The translations under genes and the position numbers were made by a program. The notes below the pieces were generated by a model, which saw nothing but the letters and a program-made list of their open reading frames with translations, made no database searches and was not told the DNA's origin. Positions 1-8,745 of a stretch of 64,000 nucleotides of DNA are shown here, in pieces. Within the stretch, counting starts at the first letter, position 1. Each line of letters begins with the position of its first letter. This DNA comes from Hymenobacter terricola. Lineage in GTDB: Bacteria > Bacteroidota > Bacteroidia > Cytophagales > Hymenobacteraceae. The stretch covers positions 248,001 through 312,000 of the forward strand of contig NZ_JAGEMO020000001.1 of NCBI RefSeq assembly GCF_017921975.2. The letters run 5' to 3'.

Positions 1-630
1 AAAAAGCTGTACGACTTCGTGGACTACAAAAGCGGCGCCACGCTGGTCCTCAACCACCACATCGAGACGGACATCATCAACGCTGAAGGCCGGGCCTACG
101 GCGTGGAGTTTTTCGTGAAGAAGCTCACCGGCAAGCTCAACGGCTGGGTGGGCTACACCTACTCGCGCTCGCTGGTGCAGGTGAACGCGGCCACCACCGC
201 CGACATGGTGAACGGCGGCAACTACTACCCCAGCAACTTCGACAAGCCCCACGACTTCACGCTGGTGGGCAACTACCGCTTCAGCCGGCGCTTCAGCACC
301 TCGCTGAACGTGGCCTACAGCACCGGCCGGCCCATCACGCTGCCGCTGGCCAAATACTACGTGGGCAACTCGCTGCGCGTGTTTTATTCGGACCGCAACG
401 AGTACCGGGTGCCCGACTACTACCGCGTCGACCTGGCCCTGAACATCGAGGGCAGCCACAAGGTGAAAAAGCTGGCCCACAGTTCCTGGACGGTGGGCGT
501 GTACAACCTCACCGGCCGCCGCAACCCCTATTCCATCTACTTCAAATCCGTGAACGGGCAAATCAAGGGCTACCAGCTGTCCATTTTTGGCAACCCCATT
601 CCGACCGTCACTTATAATTTTAAATTCTAA
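1..630 (+). CDS. TonB-dependent receptor, C-terminal part (partial)
   Basis: The reading frame is open from base 1, so the start lies outside the window. The visible 209 residues are alternating polar/aromatic beta strands (for example GWVGYTYSRS, FTLVGNYRFS, STSLNVAYSTGRP) and end in VTYNFKF with a terminal Phe, the usual C-terminal signal of outer-membrane barrels. The 'STGRP' segment and the overall pattern match the last strands of SusC/CirA-like TonB-dependent receptors. It should sit in the outer membrane and import a substrate using TonB energy. The stop codon directly abuts the ATG of the next gene, a DUF4249 lipoprotein, which is a common partner of such receptors. The substrate cannot be deduced. 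Confidence 0.85.
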   Translation, partial: KKLYDFVDYKSGATLVLNHHIETDIINAEGRAYGVEFFVKKLTGKLNGWVGYTYSRSLVQVNAATTADMVNGGNYYPSNFDKPHDFTLVGNYRFSRRFSTSLNVAYSTGRPITLPLAKYYVGNSLRVFYSDRNEYRVPDYYRVDLALNIEGSHKVKKLAHSSWTVGVYNLTGRRNPYSIYFKSVNGQIKGYQLSIFGNPIPTVTYNFKF

Positions 631-1815
631 ATGAGCGCGCCCTTTTTCCCCGCCCGCCGAGCCTTGCTGTGGTGCCTGGCGCTGCTGCTGGCCGGCTGCA
701 CGGACCCGTACCTGCCCCCGGCCATCACCTCGCCGCCGAACTACCTGGTGGTTGACGGCTTCCTCAACAGCCAGGGCGTGACCACCATTCGGCTCTCGCA
801 CACCTACGCCATTGCCTCGGGGGCCACCCCGCCGGTTGAAACCAAGGCCACGCTCAACATTGAGGACGAGGCGGGCACGCGCTACGCCCTGCGCGAAGGC
901 GTGAACGGCACCTACGCCTCGGCAGCCCTCACGCTGAATACGACCAGGAACTACCGGCTGCACATCAACACGCTGACGGGCAAAGAATACGTTTCGGATT
1001 TTGTGCCCGTGAAGACGACGCCACCCATCGACAACGTGAGCTGGCGGGCCGACAATGCGGGGGTGAATATTTACGTCAATGCCCACGACGCCACCGGCGC
1101 CACCCAGTACTACCGCTGGGAATACGTTGAAACCTGGGAGATTCACCCGATTTACAGCCCTTCGGTGGAGTACGTCAACAACCGGATGCGCGACATCGTG
1201 GTGCCGTTCCCGACCACCTGCTGGGGCAATGCGCCTTCCACCATCGTACAAATTGACAAGACGACGGCCCTAAGCCAGGACGTAGTAGCCAATTACCGGG
1301 TGCGGCAGCTGCCAATTACATCGGACCGCTTGTCCCGCCAATACAGCATCCTGGTGCAGCAACATGCCCTGACCAAGGAAGAATACGCCTACTGGGAACT
1401 GCTGCGCAAAAACACGGAAAGCATCGGCACGCTGTTTGACCCACAACCGGCCCAGCTTACCGGCAACGTGCACAGTTTCAGCACCCCCAGCGACCTGGCC
1501 CTGGGCTTCATCGGGGCGCATTCGCTCACGGAACAACGCATTTTTATTCGGCGCTCAGATTTGCCGGCCGCGTGGCGTGTTCCGAATGGCTACGAGAGCT
1601 GCCTGCCGCCCGACAGCGTTTTTATAGACCGGCCCAAACCTCCCACGCCCAACCCGGCGGCGATACTGCAAAGTCATTTTACGGGGGGTGCCTTTCTGCC
1701 CATCGACCCCATATACGGCCAGACCGGCAACCTTCAGGGCTACACCGCAAAGTCGCGCGACTGCATCGATTGCCGCACGCGCGGCACTTCGGTTAAGCCG
1801 AGCTTCTGGCCTTAG
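631..1815 (+). CDS. DUF4249 family lipoprotein
   Basis: A 394-residue protein whose ATG follows the receptor stop codon with no gap, so the two are translated together. It has a lipoprotein signal (hydrophobic LLWCLALLLAG then Cys at about residue 23). The mature N-terminus contains PNYLVVDGFLNSQG, typical of DUF4249, followed by beta-rich sequence. DUF4249 proteins are encoded beside TonB receptors in Bacteroidota and are presumed surface or periplasmic accessory lipoproteins; no biochemical role is established. Two Cys pairs near the C-terminus (DCIDC) could bind metal or form a disulfide, which is inference. Confidence 0.85.
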   Translation: MSAPFFPARRALLWCLALLLAGCTDPYLPPAITSPPNYLVVDGFLNSQGVTTIRLSHTYAIASGATPPVETKATLNIEDEAGTRYALREGVNGTYASAALTLNTTRNYRLHINTLTGKEYVSDFVPVKTTPPIDNVSWRADNAGVNIYVNAHDATGATQYYRWEYVETWEIHPIYSPSVEYVNNRMRDIVVPFPTTCWGNAPSTIVQIDKTTALSQDVVANYRVRQLPITSDRLSRQYSILVQQHALTKEEYAYWELLRKNTESIGTLFDPQPAQLTGNVHSFSTPSDLALGFIGAHSLTEQRIFIRRSDLPAAWRVPNGYESCLPPDSVFIDRPKPPTPNPAAILQSHFTGGAFLPIDPIYGQTGNLQGYTAKSRDCIDCRTRGTSVKPSFWP

Positions 1816-1831
1816 TTTTTTGGTGAATATC

Positions 1832-4267
1832 ATGCGTTATAACAACATGGCGGCGTTTCAGCGCCAGGGCTCAGCCGGACCCGGAACTTGCATGGGGCTG
1901 CTTTTAGGCCTGTGGCTGGCCGCCGGCCCCGTTGCGGGCCAGACCGCGCCGCTCGATTCGCTGGACGGCATCACCCGCAAGTTTGCGCAGCACGAGCGGC
2001 GCGACCCGCACGAAAAGCTGTTCCTGCACCTCGACCGGCCCGTGTACCTGAGCGGCGAAACCATGTGGTTCAAGGTGTACGCCGTGGAGGGCACCCACTC
2101 GCGGCCGCTCGCCCTGAGCAGCGTGGCCTACGTGGAAGTGCTGGATGCCGCCAACCAACCCGTATTGCAAGGCAAAGTGGCGCTGAAGCACGCCACCGGG
2201 CAGGGCTCGTTTGTGCTGCCGGGGGCGCTGGCGGCGGGCAGCTACACCGTGCGGGCCTACACCAGCTGGATGAAAAACTTCGGCCCCGACGCCTACTTCC
2301 ACAGCACCGTGACGGTGATTAATGCGTCGGTGGCTTCGGGCGCGGGCAGCAAGGACTCGGCCGCGTTCGACGCCCAGTTTTTCCCGGAAGGCGGCAACCT
2401 CGTTCGGGGGCTGCGCAGCCGGGTGGCGTTCAAAATCACCGACAAGGCCGGCCGGGGCGTAGCCGCCGAAGGCAAGGTGCTGAACCAAAACGGTGCGGTG
2501 GTGGCCACTTTCCGCACGCTGCGGCTGGGCCTGGGCAGCTTCCTGCTGACCCCGGCCCCGGGCCCGGACATCTACACGGCGGTGGTCACGCTAGGCAAAA
2601 ACCGGGTGGTGACCCGGCCGCTGCCCCGCGTTTACGAGCAGGGCTACGTGCTGCACCTGGAAACCACCAGCCCCGACCAGCTGACCCTGACGGTAACCGC
2701 CACCGGCACGCAGCCCGAAACCGTGTACGTGCTCGGCCACGCGCGCCAGAAAATTGCCGTGGCCACCCGGCTGCAGCTCGTGGGCGGCAAGGCCACCTGC
2801 GTCGTCAACAAAGCCACGCTGCTGGAGGGCGTTTCGCACTTCACCGTCTTCACGGCCGACCACAAGCCGGTGTGCGAGCGGCTGTATTTCCGGCCGCCCA
2901 CGCAGCAGCTCGCCATTACGGCCCGCGCCGATAAGCCACAGTATGCCCTGCGCGACAAGGTGAGTGTGCAGGTGAGCACCGCCCACCAGCAGGCGCCGCT
3001 GGCGGCCAACCTGTCGATGGCCGTGTACCGGCTCGACTCGCTCAACACGGCGCCCGCGGTGGCCATCGACCGCTACCTGGCGCTCACGGCCGACCTGAAG
3101 GGTCACGTCGAGAACCCCGACTATTACTTCACCGCCACCGGCCCCGAGGCCGAAGAAGCCACCGAAAACCTGCTGCTGACGCAGGGCTGGAGCCGGTTTC
3201 GGTGGGAAGACGTGCTGGCGGCGCCCAAGCCGTTCGACTTCCTGCCGGAGCCCAACGGCCCCGTGCTACAGGCCCAGCTAACGAGCGCCAGCACCCACCA
3301 GCCCCGGCCGGCCCTGATGACGTACCTGGCGTCGCCCAGCCGCATTACCCGGCTCACCAATTCCCAGAGTGATGCCCAGGGCATGGTCCGGTTTGAGCTG
3401 GGTTCCTTAACCGGCCCCCGGGAAATCATGCTGCAAACCGACCCCGCGCAGGACAGCACCTGCCAGCTGACGGTGCTCGACCCGTTCTCGCCGCGCTTTG
3501 CCAGTGCGCCCCGGCCCTCTTTCGGCCTCACGCCGCGCTTCCAGAGCGACTACGCGAAGCGGCACTTGCAGGCCCAGGTGCAGAACGTGTTTGCCGGCAA
3601 GTACCGCAACCGGTACACGCCGGAGGTGGCGGACAGCATGGCCTTCTACGGCAAGCCCGACGAGACGTATTTGCTGGACAAGTACACTCGGTTTAAAGTG
3701 CTGGAAGAAGTACTGCGCGAATACGTACCGGGCGTAATTGTCCGGATTCGCAAAGACGGCTTTCACCTGCTGGTCGTGGATAGGATTAACAAAACGGTGT
3801 TGCAGGAAAACCCCATGGTGCTGCTGGACGGCGTGCCGGTGTTCAACATCAATAAAATGATGGCCATGAATCCGTTGAAGATTCAGAAGCTGGAGGTGAT
3901 TGATGCCCGCTACTTTCACGGCCTGGCCGTCTACAACGGCATTGTGAACTTTACGACGTACAAAGGCGACCTGGAAGGCTTCCCGCTCGACCCGCGGGTG
4001 CTGGTGCAGCAGTACGAGGGCGTGCAGCGGCAGCGCGAGTTCTACGCCCCGCGCTACGACTCGCCCGCCGCCACCCAAAGCCGCCTGCCCGACCTGCGCA
4101 ACCTGCTGTACTGGAACCCGGAAATCATGACCGCCGCCGGGGCCAGCACGCTGGACTTCTACACCGGCGACCAGGCCGGCCGCTACCTGGTAGTGCTCCA
4201 GGGCCTGGCCGCCACCGGGCTGGCGGGCAGCACCAGCTTCGTGCTGGAAGTGAAGCCGGCGCTGTAG
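1832..4267 (+). CDS. MG2-domain protein with TonB-receptor plug-like C-terminus
   Basis: An 811-residue secreted protein in the receptor operon, beginning 16 bases after the DUF4249 stop. ATG 1832 is chosen because it precedes a normal signal peptide (MGLLLGLWLAAGPVAGQ); ATG 1847 is an alternative. Residues about 50-110 (KLFLHLDRPVYLSGETMWFKVY) are the MG2-type macroglobulin fold seen in large Bacteroidota surface proteins. Residues about 630-720 (including VLLDGVPVFN and KIQKLEVIDARY) resemble the plug domain of a TonB receptor, but no 22-strand barrel follows. Such MG2-plus-plug proteins are frequent near TonB receptors; whether they dock on the receptor is unknown. Confidence 0.75.
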   Translation: MRYNNMAAFQRQGSAGPGTCMGLLLGLWLAAGPVAGQTAPLDSLDGITRKFAQHERRDPHEKLFLHLDRPVYLSGETMWFKVYAVEGTHSRPLALSSVAYVEVLDAANQPVLQGKVALKHATGQGSFVLPGALAAGSYTVRAYTSWMKNFGPDAYFHSTVTVINASVASGAGSKDSAAFDAQFFPEGGNLVRGLRSRVAFKITDKAGRGVAAEGKVLNQNGAVVATFRTLRLGLGSFLLTPAPGPDIYTAVVTLGKNRVVTRPLPRVYEQGYVLHLETTSPDQLTLTVTATGTQPETVYVLGHARQKIAVATRLQLVGGKATCVVNKATLLEGVSHFTVFTADHKPVCERLYFRPPTQQLAITARADKPQYALRDKVSVQVSTAHQQAPLAANLSMAVYRLDSLNTAPAVAIDRYLALTADLKGHVENPDYYFTATGPEAEEATENLLLTQGWSRFRWEDVLAAPKPFDFLPEPNGPVLQAQLTSASTHQPRPALMTYLASPSRITRLTNSQSDAQGMVRFELGSLTGPREIMLQTDPAQDSTCQLTVLDPFSPRFASAPRPSFGLTPRFQSDYAKRHLQAQVQNVFAGKYRNRYTPEVADSMAFYGKPDETYLLDKYTRFKVLEEVLREYVPGVIVRIRKDGFHLLVVDRINKTVLQENPMVLLDGVPVFNINKMMAMNPLKIQKLEVIDARYFHGLAVYNGIVNFTTYKGDLEGFPLDPRVLVQQYEGVQRQREFYAPRYDSPAATQSRLPDLRNLLYWNPEIMTAAGASTLDFYTGDQAGRYLVVLQGLAATGLAGSTSFVLEVKPAL

Positions 4268-4292
4268 AAGCGCTATTACGTCGTAAGTTGAC

Positions 4293-4341
4293 CATTCCCA
4301 AAACTTACAGAAACTGTTTGTTTCTGTAAGTTTTGGGAATG
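4293..4341. repeat. Perfect 22-bp inverted repeat, distal operator-like site of the Fic gene
   Basis: Arms 4293-4314 and 4320-4341 are perfect reverse complements around a 5-base spacer. The arm sequence is closely related to that of the second palindrome at 4353-4413; both contain TTACAGAAACTGT in the arm and spacer. No T-run follows, and the receptor operon ends at 4267, so it could also act as its terminator. Related tandem palindromes directly before a gene whose product ends in a winged-helix domain suggest an autoregulatory operator; this is inference. Confidence 0.6.
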
Positions 4342-4352
4342 CCGGAAAGAAA

Positions 4353-4413
4353 TCATACATTCACCAGAAGTTACAGAAACTGTCATAATCTGTAACTTCT
4401 GGTGAATGTATGA
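4353..4413. promoter_or_regulatory. Perfect 25-bp inverted repeat over the Fic start codon
   Basis: Arms 4353-4377 and 4389-4413 are perfect reverse complements with an 11-base spacer, and the right arm contains the ATG of the Fic gene (4410-4412). A bound protein here would block RNA polymerase, and the RNA hairpin would bury the start codon, so either transcriptional or translational repression is possible. It shares its core with the palindrome at 4293-4341, with centres about 66 bp apart. Confidence 0.6.
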
Positions 4414-5765
4414 ATATTGAACAACCCCCAATAGTTTCGTTGGATGCAATCGGCTTCGACAAGATAAGCCAATACCTTTCTAATGAATCAGTTAATCAAC
4501 TGATTCGGAAAGCTAACTATGAGTATCTGTACTGGTCAGAATTAAAAAGAAAACCGTTACCGGACGGTTTGAGTCCGGAACCAGTTTGGACTATCCTCAA
4601 GCTTACTCGGCGCAGTTCTTTAAGAGAGCTTGATATCTCTGGAGTGCCCGGCTGCCGGTTTCACTATCAAATTACTGAGCCAACCGTAGAGAAACTACAT
4701 CGGTTTGACCTGTACATGGGAGGCATTCTGCGAGCCGATAGTCTGATTCCGGCCGCCGACAAAAACCGTTATCTGGTAGGCTCCATTATGGAAGAAGCAA
4801 TTGCTTCGAGTCAATTGGAAGGTGCCGCTACTACTCGTGAAGTGGCGAAGGACATGCTTAGAAAAAAGCGTAAGCCCCGCAATCAATCTGAACAGATGAT
4901 TGTGAATAATTACCAAACAATTCAGTTCATTCTAGAGCAAAAAGACCAATTACTAACCCCTGCGCTTCTTTGTCAGATACAAGCCCGCATGACCCAGGGC
5001 ACCCTGGACGCCCCCGGCCAGGAAGGACGGTTCCGATTGAATGATGAGGTGCGGGTAACGGATTTTACTACCGGCGAGGTTGTGCACATTCCGCCAGACC
5101 AGCAACATCTATCCCGATTATTGGATTGGTTTTGCGCATTTGCCAACGAAGAAATACCTGCTCGTGTGGATGCCCCAGGGGCATTCATCCACCCAATTAT
5201 TCGGGCTTCAATGCTCCATTTTTTTATCGGCTACATCCATCCGTTTGCCGATGGCAACGGACGGACAGCACGTGCCGTTTTCTATTGGTATTTACTGCGC
5301 AAAGGGTATTGGCTGTTAGAATACATGTCCATCTCGCGCATCATTCATAAGTCAATGACCCAGTATGCCAAAGCCTATCTGCATACAGAAAACGACGATA
5401 ACGATTTAACCTATTTCATTAATTACCAAGTAAAGACCTTAGACCTTGCATTCACCAGTCTGCAACAATATATCGCTCGCAAGGTGGCTGAGAAAAAACA
5501 ACTGCGTAGTTTCAGGCAATTAGATGGACTTAATGAGCGGCAAATGACACTGGTTCATGAGCTAATGAACGACCCGGATGCTATCTGGACAATCAGGGAA
5601 GTGCAAACCAAGTTTGGTCTGGTATACGAAACGGCTCGCACTGATTTGATGCACCTGGAACAATTAGGTCTTCTCACCAAACGCCGCGAAGGCAAATTAC
5701 GCTTGTTGTATATGCGCGCAGAGGGCTTTGACGAAGCTATAACTCGGCTACGTCCCACCAATTGA
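4410..5765 (+). CDS. Fic family protein (class II layout) with C-terminal winged helix
   Basis: A 451-residue probable nucleotidyl (AMP) transferase. The Fic core motif HPFADGNGRTAR starts at residue 277 with the catalytic His intact. An SSQLEG sequence at residues 133-138 fits the inhibitory (S/T)xxxE(G/N) motif, placing the self-inhibition helix N-terminal to the core (class II). Residues about 370-440 (ERQMTLVHEL, WTIREVQTKFGL, TARTDLMHLEQLGLL) form a winged helix-turn-helix, so the protein may bind DNA. The gene is visibly richer in A+T than its neighbours, stands alone, and is preceded by two related palindromes, one covering its start codon. This suggests an acquired, self-regulated gene. 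The AMPylation target is unknown. Confidence 0.88.
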   Translation: MNIEQPPIVSLDAIGFDKISQYLSNESVNQLIRKANYEYLYWSELKRKPLPDGLSPEPVWTILKLTRRSSLRELDISGVPGCRFHYQITEPTVEKLHRFDLYMGGILRADSLIPAADKNRYLVGSIMEEAIASSQLEGAATTREVAKDMLRKKRKPRNQSEQMIVNNYQTIQFILEQKDQLLTPALLCQIQARMTQGTLDAPGQEGRFRLNDEVRVTDFTTGEVVHIPPDQQHLSRLLDWFCAFANEEIPARVDAPGAFIHPIIRASMLHFFIGYIHPFADGNGRTARAVFYWYLLRKGYWLLEYMSISRIIHKSMTQYAKAYLHTENDDNDLTYFINYQVKTLDLAFTSLQQYIARKVAEKKQLRSFRQLDGLNERQMTLVHELMNDPDAIWTIREVQTKFGLVYETARTDLMHLEQLGLLTKRREGKLRLLYMRAEGFDEAITRLRPTN

Positions 5766-5791
5766 TGTACAATACGACACCCCTACCTTCG
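5762..5791 (+). promoter_or_regulatory. Probable polA promoter (Bacteroidota -33/-7 type)
   Basis: TTG at 5762-5764 is followed after exactly 19 bases by TACCTTCG at 5784-5791. This fits the Bacteroidota housekeeping consensus TTG-N19-TAnnTTTG with one mismatch. The -7 box ends only 5 bases before the polA ATG at 5797, which would give a very short or absent leader. The site overlaps the end of the Fic gene. Confidence 0.4.
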
Positions 5792-5796
5792 CCCTT

Positions 5797-8679
5797 ATGT
5801 CTGACACCGCCCCCAAAAAGCTCTTCCTGCTCGACGCCTTTGCCCTCATCTACCGCTCGCATTTCGCGTTCAGCAAAAACCCGCGCATCAACTCCAAGGG
5901 CATGAACACGGGCGCCGTGCTGGGCTTTACCAACACGCTGGTGGAGGTGCTGCAAAAGGAAAAGCCCACCCACATCGGCGTGTGCTTCGATGGGCCGAAA
6001 AAGACCTTCCGCCACGAGCAGTTTGCCGCCTACAAGGCCCAGCGCCAGGCCATGCCCGAGGACATCGGCATCGCCCTGCCCTACATCAAGAAGATTATCC
6101 AGGGCTTCCACATCCCCATTCTGATGCTGGACGGTTTCGAGGCCGACGACGTCATCGGCACGCTGGCCCAGAAGGCCGAGAAGGAGGGCTTCGAGGTGTT
6201 TATGATGACGCCCGACAAGGACTACTGCCAGTTGGTGACGGAGCACATCAAAATCTACCGCCCCGCCTTCATGGGCAACGCGGCCGAGATTCTGGACGTG
6301 GCCCACGTCCTGGCCCGCTTCGAGATTGAGCGCGTGGAGCAGGTGATTGACATTCTGGGCCTGCAGGGCGACGCCAGCGACAATATCCCCGGCATCCCCG
6401 GCATCGGCGAGAAGACGGCCAAAACGCTCATTCAGAAGTACGGTTCGGTCGAAAACCTGCTGGCTAATGTGGACGAGCTGAAGGGCAAGCAGCAGGAAAA
6501 CGTGCGCAACTTCGCCGAGCAGGGCCTGATGAGCAAGGAGCTGGCCACCATCCACGTCAACGTCCCGCTGGAGTTTGAGGCCGACAAGCTGGTGCTCGAC
6601 GCGCCCGACGAAGCCACGCTACGCGAGTTGTTTGACGAGCTGGAATTCCGCCAGCTGGCTGCGCGCATCCTGAGCGGCGGCGGGCCGCAGCGCACGCCGG
6701 CCAGCGTGGCCGCGCCCGGCTCCACGCCCACGCGCCGGCCCAAACTGGTGGCCGGCGGCCAGGCTTCGCTCTTTGGCAACCCCGGCGATGAGGCCGTGGC
6801 CATCAGCGCGGAGGAAGGCGAAACCGCCGGCCTGGGCGCGCCCGCCGGCCCGCGCAAGCGCCTGGAAGACGTGCCCTACAACTACCACATGATTGATACG
6901 CCGGAGCTGCGCCAGTCGCTGCTCTCGTTCCTGTTGCAGCAAACCGAAGTCAGCGTCGACACCGAAACCACCGGGCTTGATATCATGACGGCGCGGCTGG
7001 TGGGCCTGAGCTTTTGCTGGCTGGCGGGCGAAGCCTACTACGTGCCCGTGCCGACCGACGACCAGGCGGCAGTGCAGGCCATCGTGGACGAGTTCTGCCC
7101 GTTTTTCGAGGCTGAGAACATCCTGAAAATCGGCCAGAACATCAAGTACGACCTCACCATTCTGCGCCACTACGGCGTGGAGGTGAGCGGGCCGCTGTTC
7201 GACACCATGCTGGCCCACTACCTCATCGAGCCCGACATGCGCCACAACATGGACGTGCTGGCCGAAACCTACCTGCACTACTCGCCGGTGTCCATCATCG
7301 AGCTCATCGGCCCCAAGGGCAAAAAGCAAATCACGATGGCCGACGTGCCGCCCGCCCAGGTGAAAGACTACGCCTGCGAAGACGCCGACGTGACCCTGCA
7401 GCTCAAGCACGTTTTCGAGCCCATGCTGCAGGAGTTGGGCCTGCTGGGCCTGCTGAACGACGTGGAAAACCCGCTGGTGCCCGTGCTGTCCAGCATTGAG
7501 TACGAGGGCATTCGGATTGATTCCGGGGCCATGAACGAGTATTCGGCCGAGCTGCAGGGCTACATCAAGGAGCTGGAAACCCAGATTTTCCGCGAGGCCG
7601 GGCAGGAGTTCAACATCGGCTCGCCGAAGCAGCTGGGCGAGGTGCTGTTCGACAAAATGGACATCGGCAAGGGCAAAATCAAGAAGACCAAAACCGGCCA
7701 GTACGCCACCGGCGAGGAGGTCCTGAGCCTGCTCGCGGCCGACAACCCCATTGCCGCCCTCATCCTCGAATACCGCCAGCTCACCAAGCTGCGCAGCACC
7801 TACGTGGAGGCCCTGCCCCAGCTGGTGAGCCCCGTGGACGGCCGCGTACACACCAATTTCAACCAGGCCGTGGCCGCCACCGGCCGCCTTTCCTCGACCA
7901 ATCCCAACCTCCAGAACATTCCCATTCGCACGGAAAAGGGCCGGGAAATCCGCAAAGCCTTCGTGCCGCGCGACGACCAGCACGTGCTCCTCGCCGCCGA
8001 CTATTCGCAGGTGGAGCTGCGCATCATGGCCGATTTCTCGGGCGATAAAACCATGATTGAGGCATTCCGCCAGGGCATCGACGTGCACGCCAGCACGGCC
8101 AGCAAGGTGTTTCGCGTACCCATCGAAGCCGTGGACAGCGAGATGCGCCGCAAGGCCAAAACCGTCAATTTTGGCATCATCTACGGCATTTCGGCCTTCG
8201 GGCTGGCCCAGCGCATCGGCATCAGCCGCAAGGAGGCCACGGATATTATCGACACGTATTTCCAGGAATTCCCGTCGGTGAAGGCCTTTATGGACGACAG
8301 CATCAACCGGGCCCGCGAGCTGGAATACGCCGAAACCCTGCTCAAGCGCCGCCGCTACCTGCGCGACATCAACTCGCGCAACGCCACGCTGCGCGGCTAC
8401 ACCGAGCGCAACGCCATCAACGCCCCCATCCAGGGCACGGCCGCCGACATCATCAAGATGGCCATGATTAACATCTACCACTGGCTGCGCGAGGAGAAAC
8501 TCCAGACCCGCATGATTCTGCAGGTGCACGACGAACTCGTGTTCGACGCCGTGCGGGAGGAAGTGGCCTACATCACCCCCAAAATCAAGCAGCTGATGAC
8601 CACCGCGCTGCTGCTGCCCCACGGCGTGCCGCTGGAAGTGGAAGTGGGCACCGGCCGCAACTGGCTGGAGGCACACTAG
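5797..8679 (+). CDS. polA: DNA polymerase I
   Basis: A 960-residue repair and Okazaki-fragment-processing polymerase of normal length. Residues 1 to about 290 form the 5'-3' exonuclease (FLLDAFALIYRSHFAF, DGFEADDVIGTLA, DASDNIPGIPGIGEKTA). The 3'-5' proofreading domain is complete, with DTETTG at residue 388, a conserved GQNIKYDLTILRHYG segment and a YACEDAD segment. The polymerase domain has motif A (ADYSQVELRIMADFS, Asp735), motif B (RRKAKTVNFGIIYGIS) and motif C (QVHDEL from residue 909). It is a single gene with its own promoter. Oddly, a second diverged copy of its last 17 codons lies about 1.3 kb downstream at 9952. Confidence 0.98.
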   Translation: MSDTAPKKLFLLDAFALIYRSHFAFSKNPRINSKGMNTGAVLGFTNTLVEVLQKEKPTHIGVCFDGPKKTFRHEQFAAYKAQRQAMPEDIGIALPYIKKIIQGFHIPILMLDGFEADDVIGTLAQKAEKEGFEVFMMTPDKDYCQLVTEHIKIYRPAFMGNAAEILDVAHVLARFEIERVEQVIDILGLQGDASDNIPGIPGIGEKTAKTLIQKYGSVENLLANVDELKGKQQENVRNFAEQGLMSKELATIHVNVPLEFEADKLVLDAPDEATLRELFDELEFRQLAARILSGGGPQRTPASVAAPGSTPTRRPKLVAGGQASLFGNPGDEAVAISAEEGETAGLGAPAGPRKRLEDVPYNYHMIDTPELRQSLLSFLLQQTEVSVDTETTGLDIMTARLVGLSFCWLAGEAYYVPVPTDDQAAVQAIVDEFCPFFEAENILKIGQNIKYDLTILRHYGVEVSGPLFDTMLAHYLIEPDMRHNMDVLAETYLHYSPVSIIELIGPKGKKQITMADVPPAQVKDYACEDADVTLQLKHVFEPMLQELGLLGLLNDVENPLVPVLSSIEYEGIRIDSGAMNEYSAELQGYIKELETQIFREAGQEFNIGSPKQLGEVLFDKMDIGKGKIKKTKTGQYATGEEVLSLLAADNPIAALILEYRQLTKLRSTYVEALPQLVSPVDGRVHTNFNQAVAATGRLSSTNPNLQNIPIRTEKGREIRKAFVPRDDQHVLLAADYSQVELRIMADFSGDKTMIEAFRQGIDVHASTASKVFRVPIEAVDSEMRRKAKTVNFGIIYGISAFGLAQRIGISRKEATDIIDTYFQEFPSVKAFMDDSINRARELEYAETLLKRRRYLRDINSRNATLRGYTERNAINAPIQGTAADIIKMAMINIYHWLREEKLQTRMILQVHDELVFDAVREEVAYITPKIKQLMTTALLLPHGVPLEVEVGTGRNWLEAH

Positions 8680-8692
8680 AAATACGAAATAC

Positions 8693-8732
8693 GGGTTTCA
8701 AGTTTTAATGAATCTGACCGAGCTTGAAACCC
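8693..8732. terminator. Hairpin after polA, possible terminator
   Basis: A perfect 10-bp stem (8693-8702 with 8723-8732) enclosing a 20-base loop begins 13 bases after the polA stop. Only a short TTTTC stretch follows, so it is a weak candidate for intrinsic termination. Confidence 0.35.
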
Positions 8733-8745
8733 ATATTTTCTTCTG

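Noticed and set aside
6619-8676. A 685-residue open frame on the minus strand opposite polA (and similar long antisense frames at 3407-4360, 13054-15201, 15452-16663, 61505-63292)
   Set aside because: They mirror strongly conserved genes on the other strand. Long antisense frames are expected in GC-rich coding sequence, and their His/Val/Leu/Gly-rich proteins show no family motifs.
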